From: Plasmodium malariae
Lineage: Eukaryota; Apicomplexa; Aconoidasida; Haemosporida; Plasmodiidae
Length of the DNA stretch: 64,000 nt
Assembly (NCBI RefSeq): GCF_900090045.1
Contig: NC_041785.1
Location: 2,657,163 to 2,721,162 of the forward strand
Reading direction: 5' to 3'
The notes below the pieces were generated by a model. It was not told the origin of the DNA. It saw only the letters and a program-made list of their open reading frames with translations, and made no database searches. Below, piece by piece: positions 1 through 13,647 of the stretch. A program made the position numbers and the translations under genes. Numbering within the stretch: position 1 is the stretch's first letter; every line of letters starts with the position of its first letter.

Positions 1-2376
1 CATATTTTCTGTAATTTCATGTTTCCTATCTAAATATTCTTCCGTTTTCCAATCATTTATGGAACTATCCAAATATAATTTCCTATTTTCTATATTCTCT
101 TCATTATTACATTCTTCTAATATCGTCATATATACAAGTATACAAAGTTTTTCTACTATGTTTTCTTTTATACATCTATATAATTCTTCAAAACTCTCTC
201 TTTGTTGTAATTCCTTTATATTTATTAGTGTTAAATTAATTATATTTTGTTCATTTTCGTATACTTCTGAAATATTTTTTAGTTCTGTAAATTCGTTAAA
301 TGAGTTATGTTCCAAGCATTGTTCTATAATTACTTTGTTTTTTATTATCCACTGTCTCCATATATCTTTTTCTCTTTCCAGAAATGGAACCTTTTGAATT
401 TTATTTGAAGGATTTTTTTTTGATTTTTTGCTTTCTTTTATATAGTTGTGTTCTTTTTTCCATTCATTTTTGAGATTGTTAAACCAAACTTCTTTTTTCA
501 AATTTTCAGAAATATTTCTATGTCTTTCTATCCATTTATTCCACAGAATTTTTTTTCTTTCAATATCACTGCTACATTTAGTATTTTCCAATAATGATTC
601 AGCATTTTCTAAATTAGTATATGTTTTATCATCATCTTTGTTAAATACTTCTAGACATATTTCTAAAAATTCTCCTTTGCTGAATTCCCATTCTTTATTT
701 CTAAATTCTTCAAGTACTTCCATATGTACTTCTATGATAGTTTTATGCCTGTTCTTTGTTAGTTTCGATGAATTTACATTTTTTTTCGTGCTATTATCAC
801 GTATTTTTATTTTTTTCATAATTTCTTCATTATCATATATTGGGTGTTCTAAATGATCATATGTTAGAAACTTCTTTTTAATGTTAGAATATGAAGGTAG
901 TGGTATTCTGAGGAATTTCACTTGTCTTCTTTTTATTTTTTTCCTTTTTTTAAATAGTCCTATTAAGGCGTACTACAATATAAGAGAAAAATATTTATAA
1001 AATTGTATATTACAATAATCAAATATATAATATTTTTAGCTTTTAAGTTTTAATTTACTTTAAGAAAAAAGGAAAATGCAATAATAGTTATAATGCTTAT
1101 CAAAAATGATGATATATTTGTGTTATTTATATTTCCTTCAGGAACATTAACTGCATTTTTAATATATATATATTTTTTATTGTAATTATTTAAATATAGA
1201 AATTTATGTAGAATTCCTCTTACCTGAAATATTAGGGGGTTGATGTATAACAGAAGAATTTACTACATTAGGTAATCTTTCAGAAGATACAGAAGGATAA
1301 TTAGTAACTTGTTTTACTTTTAAGTCTTTATCAGTTTTAGATTCTGATGTAGTGTCACCTAATGGTAATTTTTCTTCAACTTGAGGAAGCATTGATGCTT
1401 TTGGTGGTGCATCTTCAGGTCTCATACTGGTATCGTTAGTCGTTGGAGTATCAGGTGGTGATGATATTCCTTCTTGATGAGTTTCCTGTTCGAGTTGCAC
1501 TCCTGTTTCAGGTTGTGTTTGTTCGTGTTTAACTTCAGCGCCTTTTTGCGTTGAAGCTTGAGATTCAGTTTGTTCTATATTTCCATTTGGATGTACTTTT
1601 TGTGAATTTCCTTCTTCATATGCAGATTGGCCTTCTAGATTTGAACGAACAGTTACACAATAATCAAGTGTATTAAACGTTTCAGGATTCAGTATGTTAC
1701 ATGATGATTTTTTACTTCCTCTTTTTGTTTGTGTTTCTTGGTAACAATCTTTAATTAAGCTTTCTTTTGTCTTAAAAAATTTTTGCCTCTCATTAATCCA
1801 CACATTATATTCGTTACATTTCCTTGCACATGTAGAAACACATTTATTTGAATATAGTTTTTTTAAGCGAGATATTTCTTTCAGATCAACATTTTTTTTT
1901 TCACAGAAATCATGCACTTCATATTGTAAATCTAAAATAGCTTTATCTTTTTCATATAAAATCACAGGGCATCCTCCATATTTAGTTAGATGTTTATAGT
2001 AAGGTTTTATATACTCCTTTAGTGTACCTTCCCACTTATTTTTATCTCTGTAAAGTGGTGCAGTTTTATTCCTTATTAGATAATCAGCCAATTCTAGGCA
2101 CACACTCCTAAATTTGTTTTTATTTTCATTATTTAAGTATCTTGTTTTATTTTGTATATATTGCTTAATGCTTTTAAATTCTTGCGTTGAATAATAACTT
2201 AATGCAAAAAGGCCTAAAACTCCAAAAGGCTAGATTTAAAAAAAATGGTTAAGAATTATTTAAGTACTAATTTTTAGCTTACTTGTATTAGCACTTTTTT
2301 TATTATAAATAATTTATGAATTAATTTAACTATATTAAAAAACATTTAGTATTACTGAGGTATAACATTTTTCCAT
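1..2376 (-). CDS. STP1: STP1 protein, 3' end cut by the window edge
   Basis: Subtelomeric transmembrane protein 1 family, a multigene surface-associated family of P. malariae, P. ovale and P. vivax; its precise role is unknown. I read four exons: 2356-2376 (tentative start exon, 7 codons), 1224-2229 (ectodomain), 1059-1150 (membrane segment) and 972 to beyond position 1 (cytoplasmic part). All junctions are GT/AG and phases agree: one base is left before the membrane exon, and the rest are phase 0. The ectodomain has the family cysteine pattern, including GGCPVILYE, HDFCEKK and KCNEYNVWINERQKFF, followed by a Glu/Gln/Thr/Pro-rich stalk. The cytoplasmic exon opens with ALIGLFKKRKKIKRRQVKF and carries tryptophan motifs (LWNKWIERHRN, VWFNNLKNEWKK, DIWRQWI). 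No stop is present in the 697 codons seen. The real C-terminus lies left of the window. Only the first exon is uncertain. Confidence 0.9.
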
Positions 2377-5300
2377 AATGAATCTATATTAATATCTAAA
2401 TGATTCACAATAAAGATGTGAAAGAATAATTAAAATTTATATCTTTTTATTTATTAGTAACATAATATTAAAATAAATTTATATTAACAGAAAGTATAAA
2501 ATATTAAAATGAATAATAATATATATGAAAACTATAAAATAATTGAATTCACCATATATTTATTTTAAATATTTTTTATTTTTTACCTGAAATATATCAC
2601 AACTGGATATATACCCCAAATTTTTGATATTAAATCACAATTTATGTTATATTTTTATGTAAAATTTACACTACCTATATAAAGAAAATTTCAGATAATA
2701 TACAATAAAAAAATTACTTATAAATAATATTAATAAATGATATAAATTATATTCTGTAAAATTATCATTAATATAAATAATGCGCCTTTCTTACCCACCA
2801 GAACAGAGTTACATATACGAATATTATTATTATTTTAATGTTATTAATTCTTTTTATTTTTTTGTTATTACGAAAATGAATAAGTCATAAGCATGATAAA
2901 AATTATTAGAATTTTATTGCTTTAATTTGTATATTATTTCTTATGTAAGAATTAGAAAGTTATTATTAGAGTATTATTAGTTTTTTGTACATAATATATT
3001 GTAATTAGATATAAGAATTTATAATATATGAATTATGATAAATTCGTGTTAAAGTTGTGAAAGCATTACACTATTAATTTATATAAATAATTTTTATATT
3101 ATATATATGAATTACCTAATAATTAATTATTTATGGTATACATTTTGTTATTAAATTATTTTAAAATAAAGTATTTTAATATATATACATGTTTTCGCGA
3201 ATATCTCTATTACTTCTTTTAAACATTTACTATTCAATTGGGGATACATTTTAATTAATAAAATATAAATTAGTAATATTAAATAATTAAAATAAAATTG
3301 AATACTTATTAAACATATGAAGAATTTGCTAGATATATCTTATAAGAAAAATAACTGTATTATAAAATTGAAAGAACGCAAAATAAATTAGAACTTTTTA
3401 ATAATAATAATAATAATACGATTCCATGTATATAGAATAATATATTACATTAAATAATACAAAAAAGTACTGGAACTGAATAATTATTATTGTCTAATTA
3501 TTAATATATGTATTAATATAAATAGATTAAAAGAATGTCCCTTAATTTTTTTTTTTCAATGCATATGAAATCTATATAAAAATTTTTTTTCAACGTTATT
3601 AATAAATATTTATACTAAATGAAGAATAAAGATGCTCATATATTGTTTTATAATACTTTTAAAAAAAAAACTTGTTTAAATTTGATTACAGAAGAATTTA
3701 AAGTTGTTCCAAATAAGATAAATTATATTATTATAACGTAAATACGTTATTTATATATTTAATAATTCCTTTTAAACAAGTAAATAAATGATAGAAAATG
3801 GTGAGAAAAAAAAAAGAAAAAAGTTATAAATTCATAATATATTTTCATAACTAATCTTTTCCCAAAGAAAATTATGTTATTATGGTTATCTTTTATTAAT
3901 CATTTATATTAAGGACTTATAGTTTTATTTATTTTTTATCCTTGAATTTAGCTTTATACAATTTTTTTGTTTTTTTTCCTATTTCTTGTTTTTATTTAAA
4001 TCGCTTATATAATATCCAATTTTTTTTTTTTTTTTTTCAGATATAATGTTTAATAAGAATATACAATGGAATATATATAAAAATAGTTTATAATGTTTTA
4101 AGATATTATATATTTAATTTTTTGTATTTTAATGAATTAATTATATATATAAGTATATATAGTATATAATGAACTTATAGGAGTAAATATGTAGCAACAT
4201 AAAACAAAATAAGATTTTTTCAAATATTTATAAACATTTATGAAGAACTGAGTAATAATTGTTTTCAAATGTATATGTATCAATATTTAATCATATTTTT
4301 TATTTCGATGTATACTTTGTAGGTACATTCATATAACAAAGCTTTATTTGCTATAGATAATTATTTGATTTTGTTAAGAAGCATGCTATATAATTATTCT
4401 CTTAAAATGTTTAAAGATATATATATATTTTACCAACATTAACTGAGTGTGTACAATAAAATTTTTAATTTATATATATTAAACAAAAGTATAATTTAAT
4501 TAAAAACATAATACTTTAAAAATAAAAGTTTTTAATATAGAAGAAAAAATAGTTATCATAGAAAAGTTTTTTATAATTTTACTTTTAAAAATTTTTGGTC
4601 TACTAATTCATTAATACAAAACAAAATTATTTACATTAATTTGTTTAACACTTAAAGGATATGATTAAAAATTTAATTTTATTAAGTTCTAAGGTTTTTC
4701 TCATATTTTGCTTATATTTTTTATCAAAAACGTTGAAAATGCATACATTAAAAAAAAAAAAAATGATAGGTGAGTTGAATAGTTTACAAAAAAAATATTT
4801 TTACATGGTTCAAATTTAATATTATAAAAAATTAAAAAAAAAACATATGAATAAATTTATATTTGTAACAAAGTAAAAATATAATTTCCTAATGATATTA
4901 AAATTGACTGATACAAAAATTTTACTTATTTTTATTGATTTTATCTTATTATATAATTAAGTAACTTTATGATGTTTATAAATTTTTATATATTTTAGGA
5001 CATCTTTTCATATTATAATATTTTATGGTACCTGCTCTAAATAATATATACAATAAATAAATATAAAATAGATGAAAGGATAAATTATTCTTGTATATTT
5101 TTAAGATAAAATTTTTCTATAAAAAATTTTTAACTGCTTTTATATGAAGTATTTCTTATACAACATAGTGATATTATAATAATTTAATCGTTAAAATACA
5201 TTTAATTATTAATTAAATGCTTTCAGAAATATATTTTTCATTAAAAATCTACATGTTTTATATACATAATAGAACAAGAAAAAAAAATTTTTTTTTAATT

Positions 5301-6444
5301 TAAATTATCATTAATCAACATAATAATATATTATATAAATAATATGGATATTCATTTTTATTTATAATGATAATTAGTTATATATATTATGATAAAATAG
5401 AAGTAAGAATGATTGGTATGTTCTTGTAAATTAATATATTTTTTTTGTTTTTTATTGTTAATTAATACATAGTTCATTTAATGTTACTCAATTTTTTATA
5501 AAAACTTTGCGCATATTTCTAAACCAAAAATAGTTGATATTATATTATTGAAGTTTATTTAATTATATAAAATAATTATTTGTGATATTATGGTTGTATA
5601 AATTATGTTAAAATAATCCATAATAATTTATTATTTATATGAACTAATACTATATATATGAGAAAGTTACTAAATTTTTTTATATATAAATTTTTTTTGG
5701 TAAAACCCTTAAATAAAAAACGAAACAAATGAATATGAAAATAATAATATACAATATTAAAATATAATTATTATATTTAAATAAAAAATAATAAAAGCAC
5801 AAGAATAATCCATAATTTTAGTTATTTGCATTTATAAAAATATTTTTACATAATCTCACTAAAGATATCTTTATTTTCATTAATATTTCCTTCTTTATTT
5901 TCATCCACATAAATTTATATCTTATGTACATATATATTGTTTCTTTCTAAATGTTCTATTGTTATATTATAGGGAACTGATAGTATACTCACATATAGGA
6001 ATGTTACTTTTATATTTACAACTATATAAGTCAAAGCTTTAAAGCATTTCTTATTTTAATAATATTTGTCTATTCTTTACCATATTTGTTTTACACAATT
6101 TCCTGTTTTATTTTATTACATGTGAGATATTTATCATTTAGCATACTTCTGTAACTGATATAATTTTCTTATATATTTATATGTATAACATTATATATAA
6201 ATTTATACAATTTTTTTGTGTTTAATTTTTTTTTAATTTTGTAGCTATAATATATACAACAGTTAATCTTGGATATTTTTCTATTTATATATTTAATACA
6301 AAGGATTTACGTATTTTCTCTATTACATTAATTTTTTTTTTTGTCTTACTAAATATAAATGAAATTATAACATGCACATGAGTGCTTTTCACTATGTTTT
6401 TTCTAAATAATTAAACTTTTCCTTTGAAGACATTAAATATGGTT
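2377..6444. other. A+T-rich spacer, 5' flank of the first STP1
   Basis: No gene is seen. The spacer matches the one at 42400-46552 at many points. Both have a box about 0.25 kb upstream of the STP1 start with a cacaactgga/cacaagtgga core (near 2600 and 42630). Both have a tract reading gctttatttg-tatagataat (near 4340 and 44390), and a tract reading aaaagtttttaa followed by gttatca (near 4525 and 44585). A poly-T run lies at about 4020-4038. This is the 5' flank of the minus-strand STP1 and the 3' flank of the minus-strand pir remnant, so the STP1 promoter should lie in its left part. Confidence 0.6.
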
Positions 6445-8301
6445 TTATCTAAAATAATATGAAATATGTAATCTCCTTTTTCTATAGTTTGCATTTATGG
6501 ATTTTGGAATACAAAATTTAAACTGCGCATGTATGGATTATGAATATGATAGTTAATTCCTTCTTTTGGTGTTACCTTTTTATGTAACAACTTTCTAAAG
6601 GGTGTACAGTAATATAGAAAAGTGTAGAATAAAACATGAATAATATATTTATTTTATAATTGCCTAAATTGGGGAAACTTTAGATGATGAATTAATATAT
6701 TTTCCCATTTTTTTGGAAACTTTTATCCATTTTATAATAAATGGGAATAGTGAAATATATTCGTAATATCATAATAAGTAAGAAATGATGAAAATATTAT
6801 TGTAGAACATATCAGATTTATTATGTGAAATATTAGAAGAAATAGAATTACTAATGCGTGTTAAACCAGATTTTTTCTGAGGGGAATAGATTTTACATCG
6901 TATTCCTACTGTTTTAGTTTAAGGCACACTTGGCTGTATGTAGGGCCATGATTTATCTTTTACTATTCCTTCTTTTTTACAAAGCAGCTGATGTTCAGTA
7001 TCTATATTTTTTTAAAATTAATGATTTTGAATGGAAGTATGATTGGCCATTTATTCTTCTGATATTTGAGAGTGAATCATACCTTTCCTTATTAAAATTT
7101 TGAATTTTGTTCAAATAATTCTGTAGGAATGATTTATTTTCTTTTGTGGTACTTATGCTTGATTTTTTGCTTTCTTGTTCTGATTTTTTATTCTCTCGTG
7201 TTACTTTTCTACACCTATTATAAAAAAAGCATGTTTAGGAGAAGGATGAGTAAATGGTGAAGTTAGATTATTAAGAGATTTAGCCGATGTCAAAATCACA
7301 TGATATTTTATTTGTCCACCTTGTAATATGTTATATTCTATTCTTCTGTATTCAAGTTTTTTATATTTTAGTTTTTCATCAATATTATCTGTACTCTTGA
7401 AAAAATAAATTGAACCCAACTTATCTATATGAGATCCACCATAAATCTCTGATTTTCCGGTTTCTAAGGTGTTTTCTAATATTTAATTATCAAGTTTTTT
7501 ATTTCGCTTAAATTTAATGTAGATAAAAATTTACCAGGGACAAATTCATATTGGCATTCAAAATATTTTTGATAACTCATTGAATGTGTATCTTCACAGC
7601 ATTCTTTTATATTTTTATGCTTTTTACATAGTATAATAATATTATTAATATATTTTTCGTACTTACTGTATGTAACAACTTCACGGGTATCATACGTTTT
7701 AATACTACAATAATTTAGAAAATAATCCTGCAAACATTTATCTTATAAGTTATCATTTAACATTTGAGAAGTACCATATATAAGCTTAATTTCACAATAG
7801 GAAGAGTTGTAAATTTCATTTATACATTTTTGTAATTTAAGAATGTTACTAATTAATGTTTTCCCATTATTATTTTATAATTTATCTCGTCGTATTACCA
7901 TTATTTCTAAATATATTCAATATTTATAATGTGAGAATTGCGTATCATATACTTCTGTATTATTATTTTTTGAAATATTTTCTGCATTTTTTGAAATTTG
8001 TGTACAAAGTTTATAAGAGCCATTTATATCTTACTTTTTTTTGAAAATTTGATATTCACCATAATATAGCATAATAACAATTGTATTTAATTCGTGGTAT
8101 ATGTTACATTATGGCAACTTTTCCAAAATTTTATTCTGAATATTAAGAAGATATAATGAATTGTATGGACTTAAATTTTATTTTTAAAAAAAGAATTTTT
8201 ATGGTATTTGAGTGAAATAAGTTATTTAAACTATAAAACATTAATTATTATTTTTTTTAAATAAAAATGTATGCGAATTATTGTTAAGTTAAACTTTCCA
8301 T
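6445..8301 (-). pseudogene. pir: PIR family pseudogene
   Basis: Decayed copy of a Plasmodium interspersed repeat (pir) gene. PIR proteins are variant proteins of infected red cells. It is colinear with the pir at 46553-48349. The start exon site (ATG at 8301-8299 in the same ttccatttta context), the exon 2 acceptor (ctgaatattaa near 8140), the cysteine-rich part (7476-7733, with NIKECCED and YQKYFECQYEF), the spacer part (7201-7419, with GSIYFFKSTDN and LNNLTSPFTHPSP) and the basic C-terminal exon ending HISYYFR then TAA (6445) are all recognisable. The last exon alone contains several in-frame stops, and the body is split among frames, so it cannot encode a full protein. Family assignment is strong; exact borders rest on alignment by eye with the other copy. 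Confidence 0.85.
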
Positions 8302-11300
8302 TTTATTTTGTGATGAACAATATAATAGATTATATCAATATTGTAGGGGTTCAAGTGACTATATAAAGAAGGTAAAGGGAGAAATTTCATTCATATATTG
8401 TATATGACTCTATATATATTTTGGAAAGATTATAAGTATTCGTTATTAATATATATTAGTTAATTATTATTTGGGATTGTAATTTCGTATTTTTATTAGT
8501 TAAAAAAAAAGAAATAATATTTTTTAATTTTTAAAAATTAGATATCAAAATAATTATGATATGTTACATGTAAAATAAAATGGTTATACACAAAATACAA
8601 TTCTATTAATATATTAGTTAATATAATAATTTGTTTTCATATTTTTGTAATGTGCCCAAATTACAATTTTTGCTGAAATATATATTTATCCTTTTTTTTG
8701 ATTTATTATATTGTTTTTATATAAATTTTCTTATATATATATATTTTTTAATATGTGTCATTATTTTAATGTGATGTTTAGAACTATATTAAATATATTA
8801 TTTCATAGAAACTATTCTTGCAATTATTGAATTAAATATATAAATTATTTATATCAAAATTATCTGAGTGAATATCACAAAAATAAATATTTATTTAAAT
8901 ATAACTGAATTATAATATAAGGATAAGTATGTGACATGAGCAATATATGGTTTTCAGTAAGGCAAATAAAAATTATTATATGAGAACGTTTAACAATTGT
9001 AACTTTGACACAAGGTAAATTCCGTTCCCTCTTATTGTAGAAAAATAATTCCTTCTTTTTATATACATTTAAAGCATATCATTTAAAGTAATTTTTATTA
9101 TTTACTTTATGTTTTTCATAATATAAAATGGTGTTTTCATATATAAAAAATATCAAAAACATTTACATAGAAAAAAAATAACGAATTAAATTATTTTGGA
9201 AAAAATATTCTTAAAAAAATTTTTAATTAAATATCTTAAAAATAGAGGGATTTAATACTTTTATATTTTTAAGGTAAAATATAATTTTATAAAAATATTA
9301 AAAGAAATTTACATAGTATAAATCATTAATATATATATAAAATAATGTTTTTATTATTTGCAGATAATGTAATAATTATTAAAATAAGTATTATATTATT
9401 GTGAAATTCATAATTATTCTTTAATAACATATGTGTTATTCTATTACATGGTAATGAATTATTTCAAAAAAAATAATAGAATTCAAAATGATCATTATTT
9501 TGTAATTCATTGTACGTAATTTTCTTATTAGGAGGTTATCCTCATTTGTGAGCGTGCAAAATAATATATTTTATATATAATGACACCATATTTTGAAGAG
9601 TTTTTTAATAAACTTGAAGTAAATGCTTCTATCATTAACATGTAAGTAATTTGAAGAAATATCTGCTTTTTATTATTAGTTGAGTGCAATAGAAAATACA
9701 TTTGTTTCTCTTTTTATGAAATATTAACATTGATTTTATGTATGTTAAATAGGAAGAAATATATTGAGAATATACATATTTATATAATGAAATAGTTTTT
9801 ACACAAATATTTTGTTTTTTGATATAATTTAATTTGTTATATTTGTAGTTTTTTATTTAAAATTTTTATTTTTCACTTTATGCATAATAAATATATTTTG
9901 TTCCATAATATTATGACATTCTATAGTTTATCTTGTTATTATACAGATAGCATGTATAATATTAATCTTATTTATTAATGGTATGTTAATAATAATTGTG
10001 ATAAAAAGGAAACCACAAATAATGCATATTTAATTGTGCCCAAAAAAATAAAATTATGTTACAGGTATATTTAAAAGGATAATGTTTTTTTATTATCACT
10101 TGTATGATTATCTTTTATGGGATTTATTTGATTAGAACAACACTTCTTGTGTTTTCCTTGAATATTTATTCTAATATTTTTATTAATGGTATATTAATTA
10201 ATCGTTTAATTGATTACACTTCAAACCATGTTATATTAGTGAGATATTTTGATCATTTTAATTATTATTGAATTTTGTTAAAATGCTTTCTTAATTAGTT
10301 CTTAAGTTTGATTTTATTATATTTTTCCTATAGAATTTGATTACATGTTTTAGTATATTTTAAATATATAGTTAGTTACGTTTAACTATAGCTATTATTA
10401 ATGTGTTATATGGTCTTTAATTATTTTTAAAATGAGAGTTTTTTCATTTATTCATATGAATATATTTATTTTTTTTTTTATAATATGGGCTTACAAGATT
10501 AAGTTATCAGTTCAAAAGTTTCGATGTTTTATTTATTTTGTATTTATTTTATGTTACCATATGGAATGGAAAATTATGATGATAATTTATATAATATATT
10601 TATGTTCAATGTATTTTATAAATAAATATTTAGTTATTCATACAAATTGTGAAAAAATTAAATTTATATAAAATCATTTTTAGTAAATTTCTGAATTTTT
10701 GATTGTTTTATATATAAAATTATAGATATGTAATAAAATAATTTTCTTTTTATGAATGATTTATTTATAGTTCACTGCTAATTTTGAGCATTATAATTTC
10801 TTATAACTAAAAAATATCTAGGTACAAGTAATATTTCTTTTAAAATGTTATTTTAATTAAATTATTTAAGAATTACTTATGAATTATAAATGAATTTTAT
10901 AATTATATGTTATATTTCTATTTTTTCTTTTTTTATTGAAAAATGTAATTGTAACATTCATAGATGATTAATAGGATATTAAAGTTCATTATGGAAGTAT
11001 TCTTCTTTTTGTTTTGTATTAATAATTATTCTCTCAAAATAAATTATATATAATTAGATGTTCTATTACAAATAATGGAATTAAAAAAAAAAAATTTTTT
11101 TTTTATTATCAGATAAATTTTAATGAAAAATAATTTATATATATATGCGATTATGTAAGTTTCTCTCTATATTTTCTAAAATAAAAGTTGGTAATAACTT
11201 AGAGTTATTTTAAACTATGCAGAATATATGTTCATAAATATCAAAATTTTCATAATAATAATCATACTCTTTTTAATATAATAAAAAGTATTAAGTATAA

Positions 11301-13647
11301 ATCTACGTTAATTTTGCTTTATTCACAATTATATCATTTTTTTTTAACGATTAGATACGTTATAATAGTGATGAGCGAATATTTTATCGCATATCTATAT
11401 AATATTTAATTATAAAAATGTAATAAATAAAATATTTTGCATACAATGTATATATGAACACTTCAGATAATTGCATTTGATATATCAAATTTTCTATTTT
11501 ATATATACAAAAAAGAAAAATTATAGTTATATTTATCATTTGTTATACTTCTTGATATTATATATATTGATTGTATAGATTCCTGGTAACTAATATGTAT
11601 ATATTTTTTTTAATTATTTTCTTATGTGTCTATGAGATACAAAAATTGTAAGGAAAAAATGGAAAAATTTATGTAGGAATATTAATAATCATGATAATAA
11701 AAATTTAAATAAAATTTATAAGTTATTCTTTATTAATTTTTAGTTAATATTATATATTACAATATGCTATTAAAATGTTCATTTTTATGTATATAATATT
11801 ACATAGATATAAGAAATAGTTATAATTGTATATATATGATTTTTTTTTTTTTTGCAAAATATTATAAATAAAAATTATTGTTTGTAACAGAAATAGTTAT
11901 GTTTCATATACAATATATTTAATTAGAAATATTATAGATGTTTAAGGTTCTTATAATAATCATATTTTATGTGGAAAAATATATATCATAATAGAAAATA
12001 TATTGTAAATTTATGCTTTTTTTTCTATTCATGTCTTATTGTATTTATTTATATTAGACAACTAATAAACATAATTGCTTATTTGAGTACAAATTTTTAT
12101 ATTTTTCACGTCAAATCAATTCTTTTTATTAAGGATTTTTAGATATATTTTAGAACAATTATAAAAACCAAGCATTTATATATACTGTTGGTAATAAGGT
12201 AGTGTCACATATTCAGATTAAAAATTTGATATTTTTTAAATTTATATATGTACGAATAAACAAATTTTAATGATGATTTTAACAATTTAAATTAGTTTTT
12301 TATATTTTTAACTAATAATATTCATCACAATTTAGTGAGAATTGCGTAATGGAAAGTTTGTATGTAATGTCATTTTTCCTTTTTTTTATCTATTTTGTGC
12401 ATCCGAGATGTGATTAATGAATATATAATTTATCATATACTTCAAAATTTTTTTATGTATTATAATAATAATTTAAGTAATATAATATTGTATATTATTA
12501 TGGTTGTTATACTTACATTTGAGTTGAGATATACAGAGCTTTAAAATTTATTATTTAAATATTATATGAAGGAAGAATTTGTGGAAATTAATATTGGCAG
12601 TGCACTTCTTTCATAAAGATATATTAAATTAATCAACCAACATTTTTTATTAGTGTTAAGGGTTTTTGAATTTAGGTAATATTGTATGTGGTATTTTTAA
12701 AATATATAACATTTAAAAGAAAAATAACACATCAATATAAGTGAAGAGTATAAAAACATATTAAATAGTAAACAAAAACAAAAACAAAATAAATTAAGAC
12801 GAAATTTTCTATTTTTAATATATATGAATATAATTTAAAGAAATAAGCTTTGAAAAGTATATATAGAAACGAATAAATTAATATATATCTCAATGAATAA
12901 ATAATTTATATTTAGTCGGTGCAGTATTATGTATATATTTAATTCGTAATCTGTAAATTTTTTAATGTGTGAGTACTTTTTTTTTGTACACTGTAAGATG
13001 GACGGATACATAATTATGAAGGTTACCAATAAACACTCCTTTAAACAAATATGAAATAAATTAACAAGATACAATTGTTTCTATCAATAAAGGAATAAAA
13101 TAATATAAAATGTAATAAAATAATATTTGAAATTGCTGCATTGTTTTAATATATGATTATTTTTTGCTTTTGTTAAATATAGAAATTAATTTCGTATTAA
13201 ATTATTGATAAAAGTTGTTATACATAATATGTATTTTGTTATATCCATTTTTTTCAATTGCTTAATGAGAATTTCCAATGAATATTTGATTTATTCTATT
13301 GTACTTTATTTTTGGTATATTTACCTTTAATTTATTTTTTAATTAACTCATATTCGTAATTTACGTTCCATGATTACGTTCCTCTTTAGTATTGCTTACA
13401 ACTTTATATTATTTTTCTTCTTTATTCCATTATGATAACAGATTACATAAGAAATATTTTTCATTGAATGTAAAAGTTTTCTCTTAATTAGCATCCGAAT
13501 ATACTTTGATGTATACCTACGAATTTATTAGATGTATTTTTCTGCTATTTCATTAGATTTTTATATTTACACGTTATTATCTATAGAGTTTACGAATATA
13601 TTTTCTTCTCTTATCCAATCTTCTATATCTTTTCTAAAGCTTAATTC
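8302..13647. other. A+T-rich spacer, no gene seen
   Basis: Spacer between the pir remnant and the second STP1. The first part resembles the 5' flank of the pir at 46553-48349; for example, a ttaatatatta...aataatttgtttt tract occurs near 8608-8640 and near 48690-48720. The last few hundred bases resemble the 3' flank of the STP1 remnant at 58330. Both contain a ttccattatga tract followed by aagaaat-tttttcattga (near 13425 and 58057). Open frames here are short, hydrophobic and A+T-driven, with no family resemblance. Confidence 0.55.

Noticed and set aside
59..856. Two plus-strand open frames of 112 and 136 codons
   Set aside because: They are antisense to the cytoplasmic exon of the first STP1, whose minus-strand frame has clear family motifs.
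7856..8044. 62-codon plus-strand frame
   Set aside because: Lies antisense to the decayed pir and is composed of hydrophobic A+T-driven residues.
9580..9645. Short ATG frame ending at a GTAAGT donor-like site
   Set aside because: Reads as a possible 21-codon exon, but no acceptor, second exon or family match could be found.
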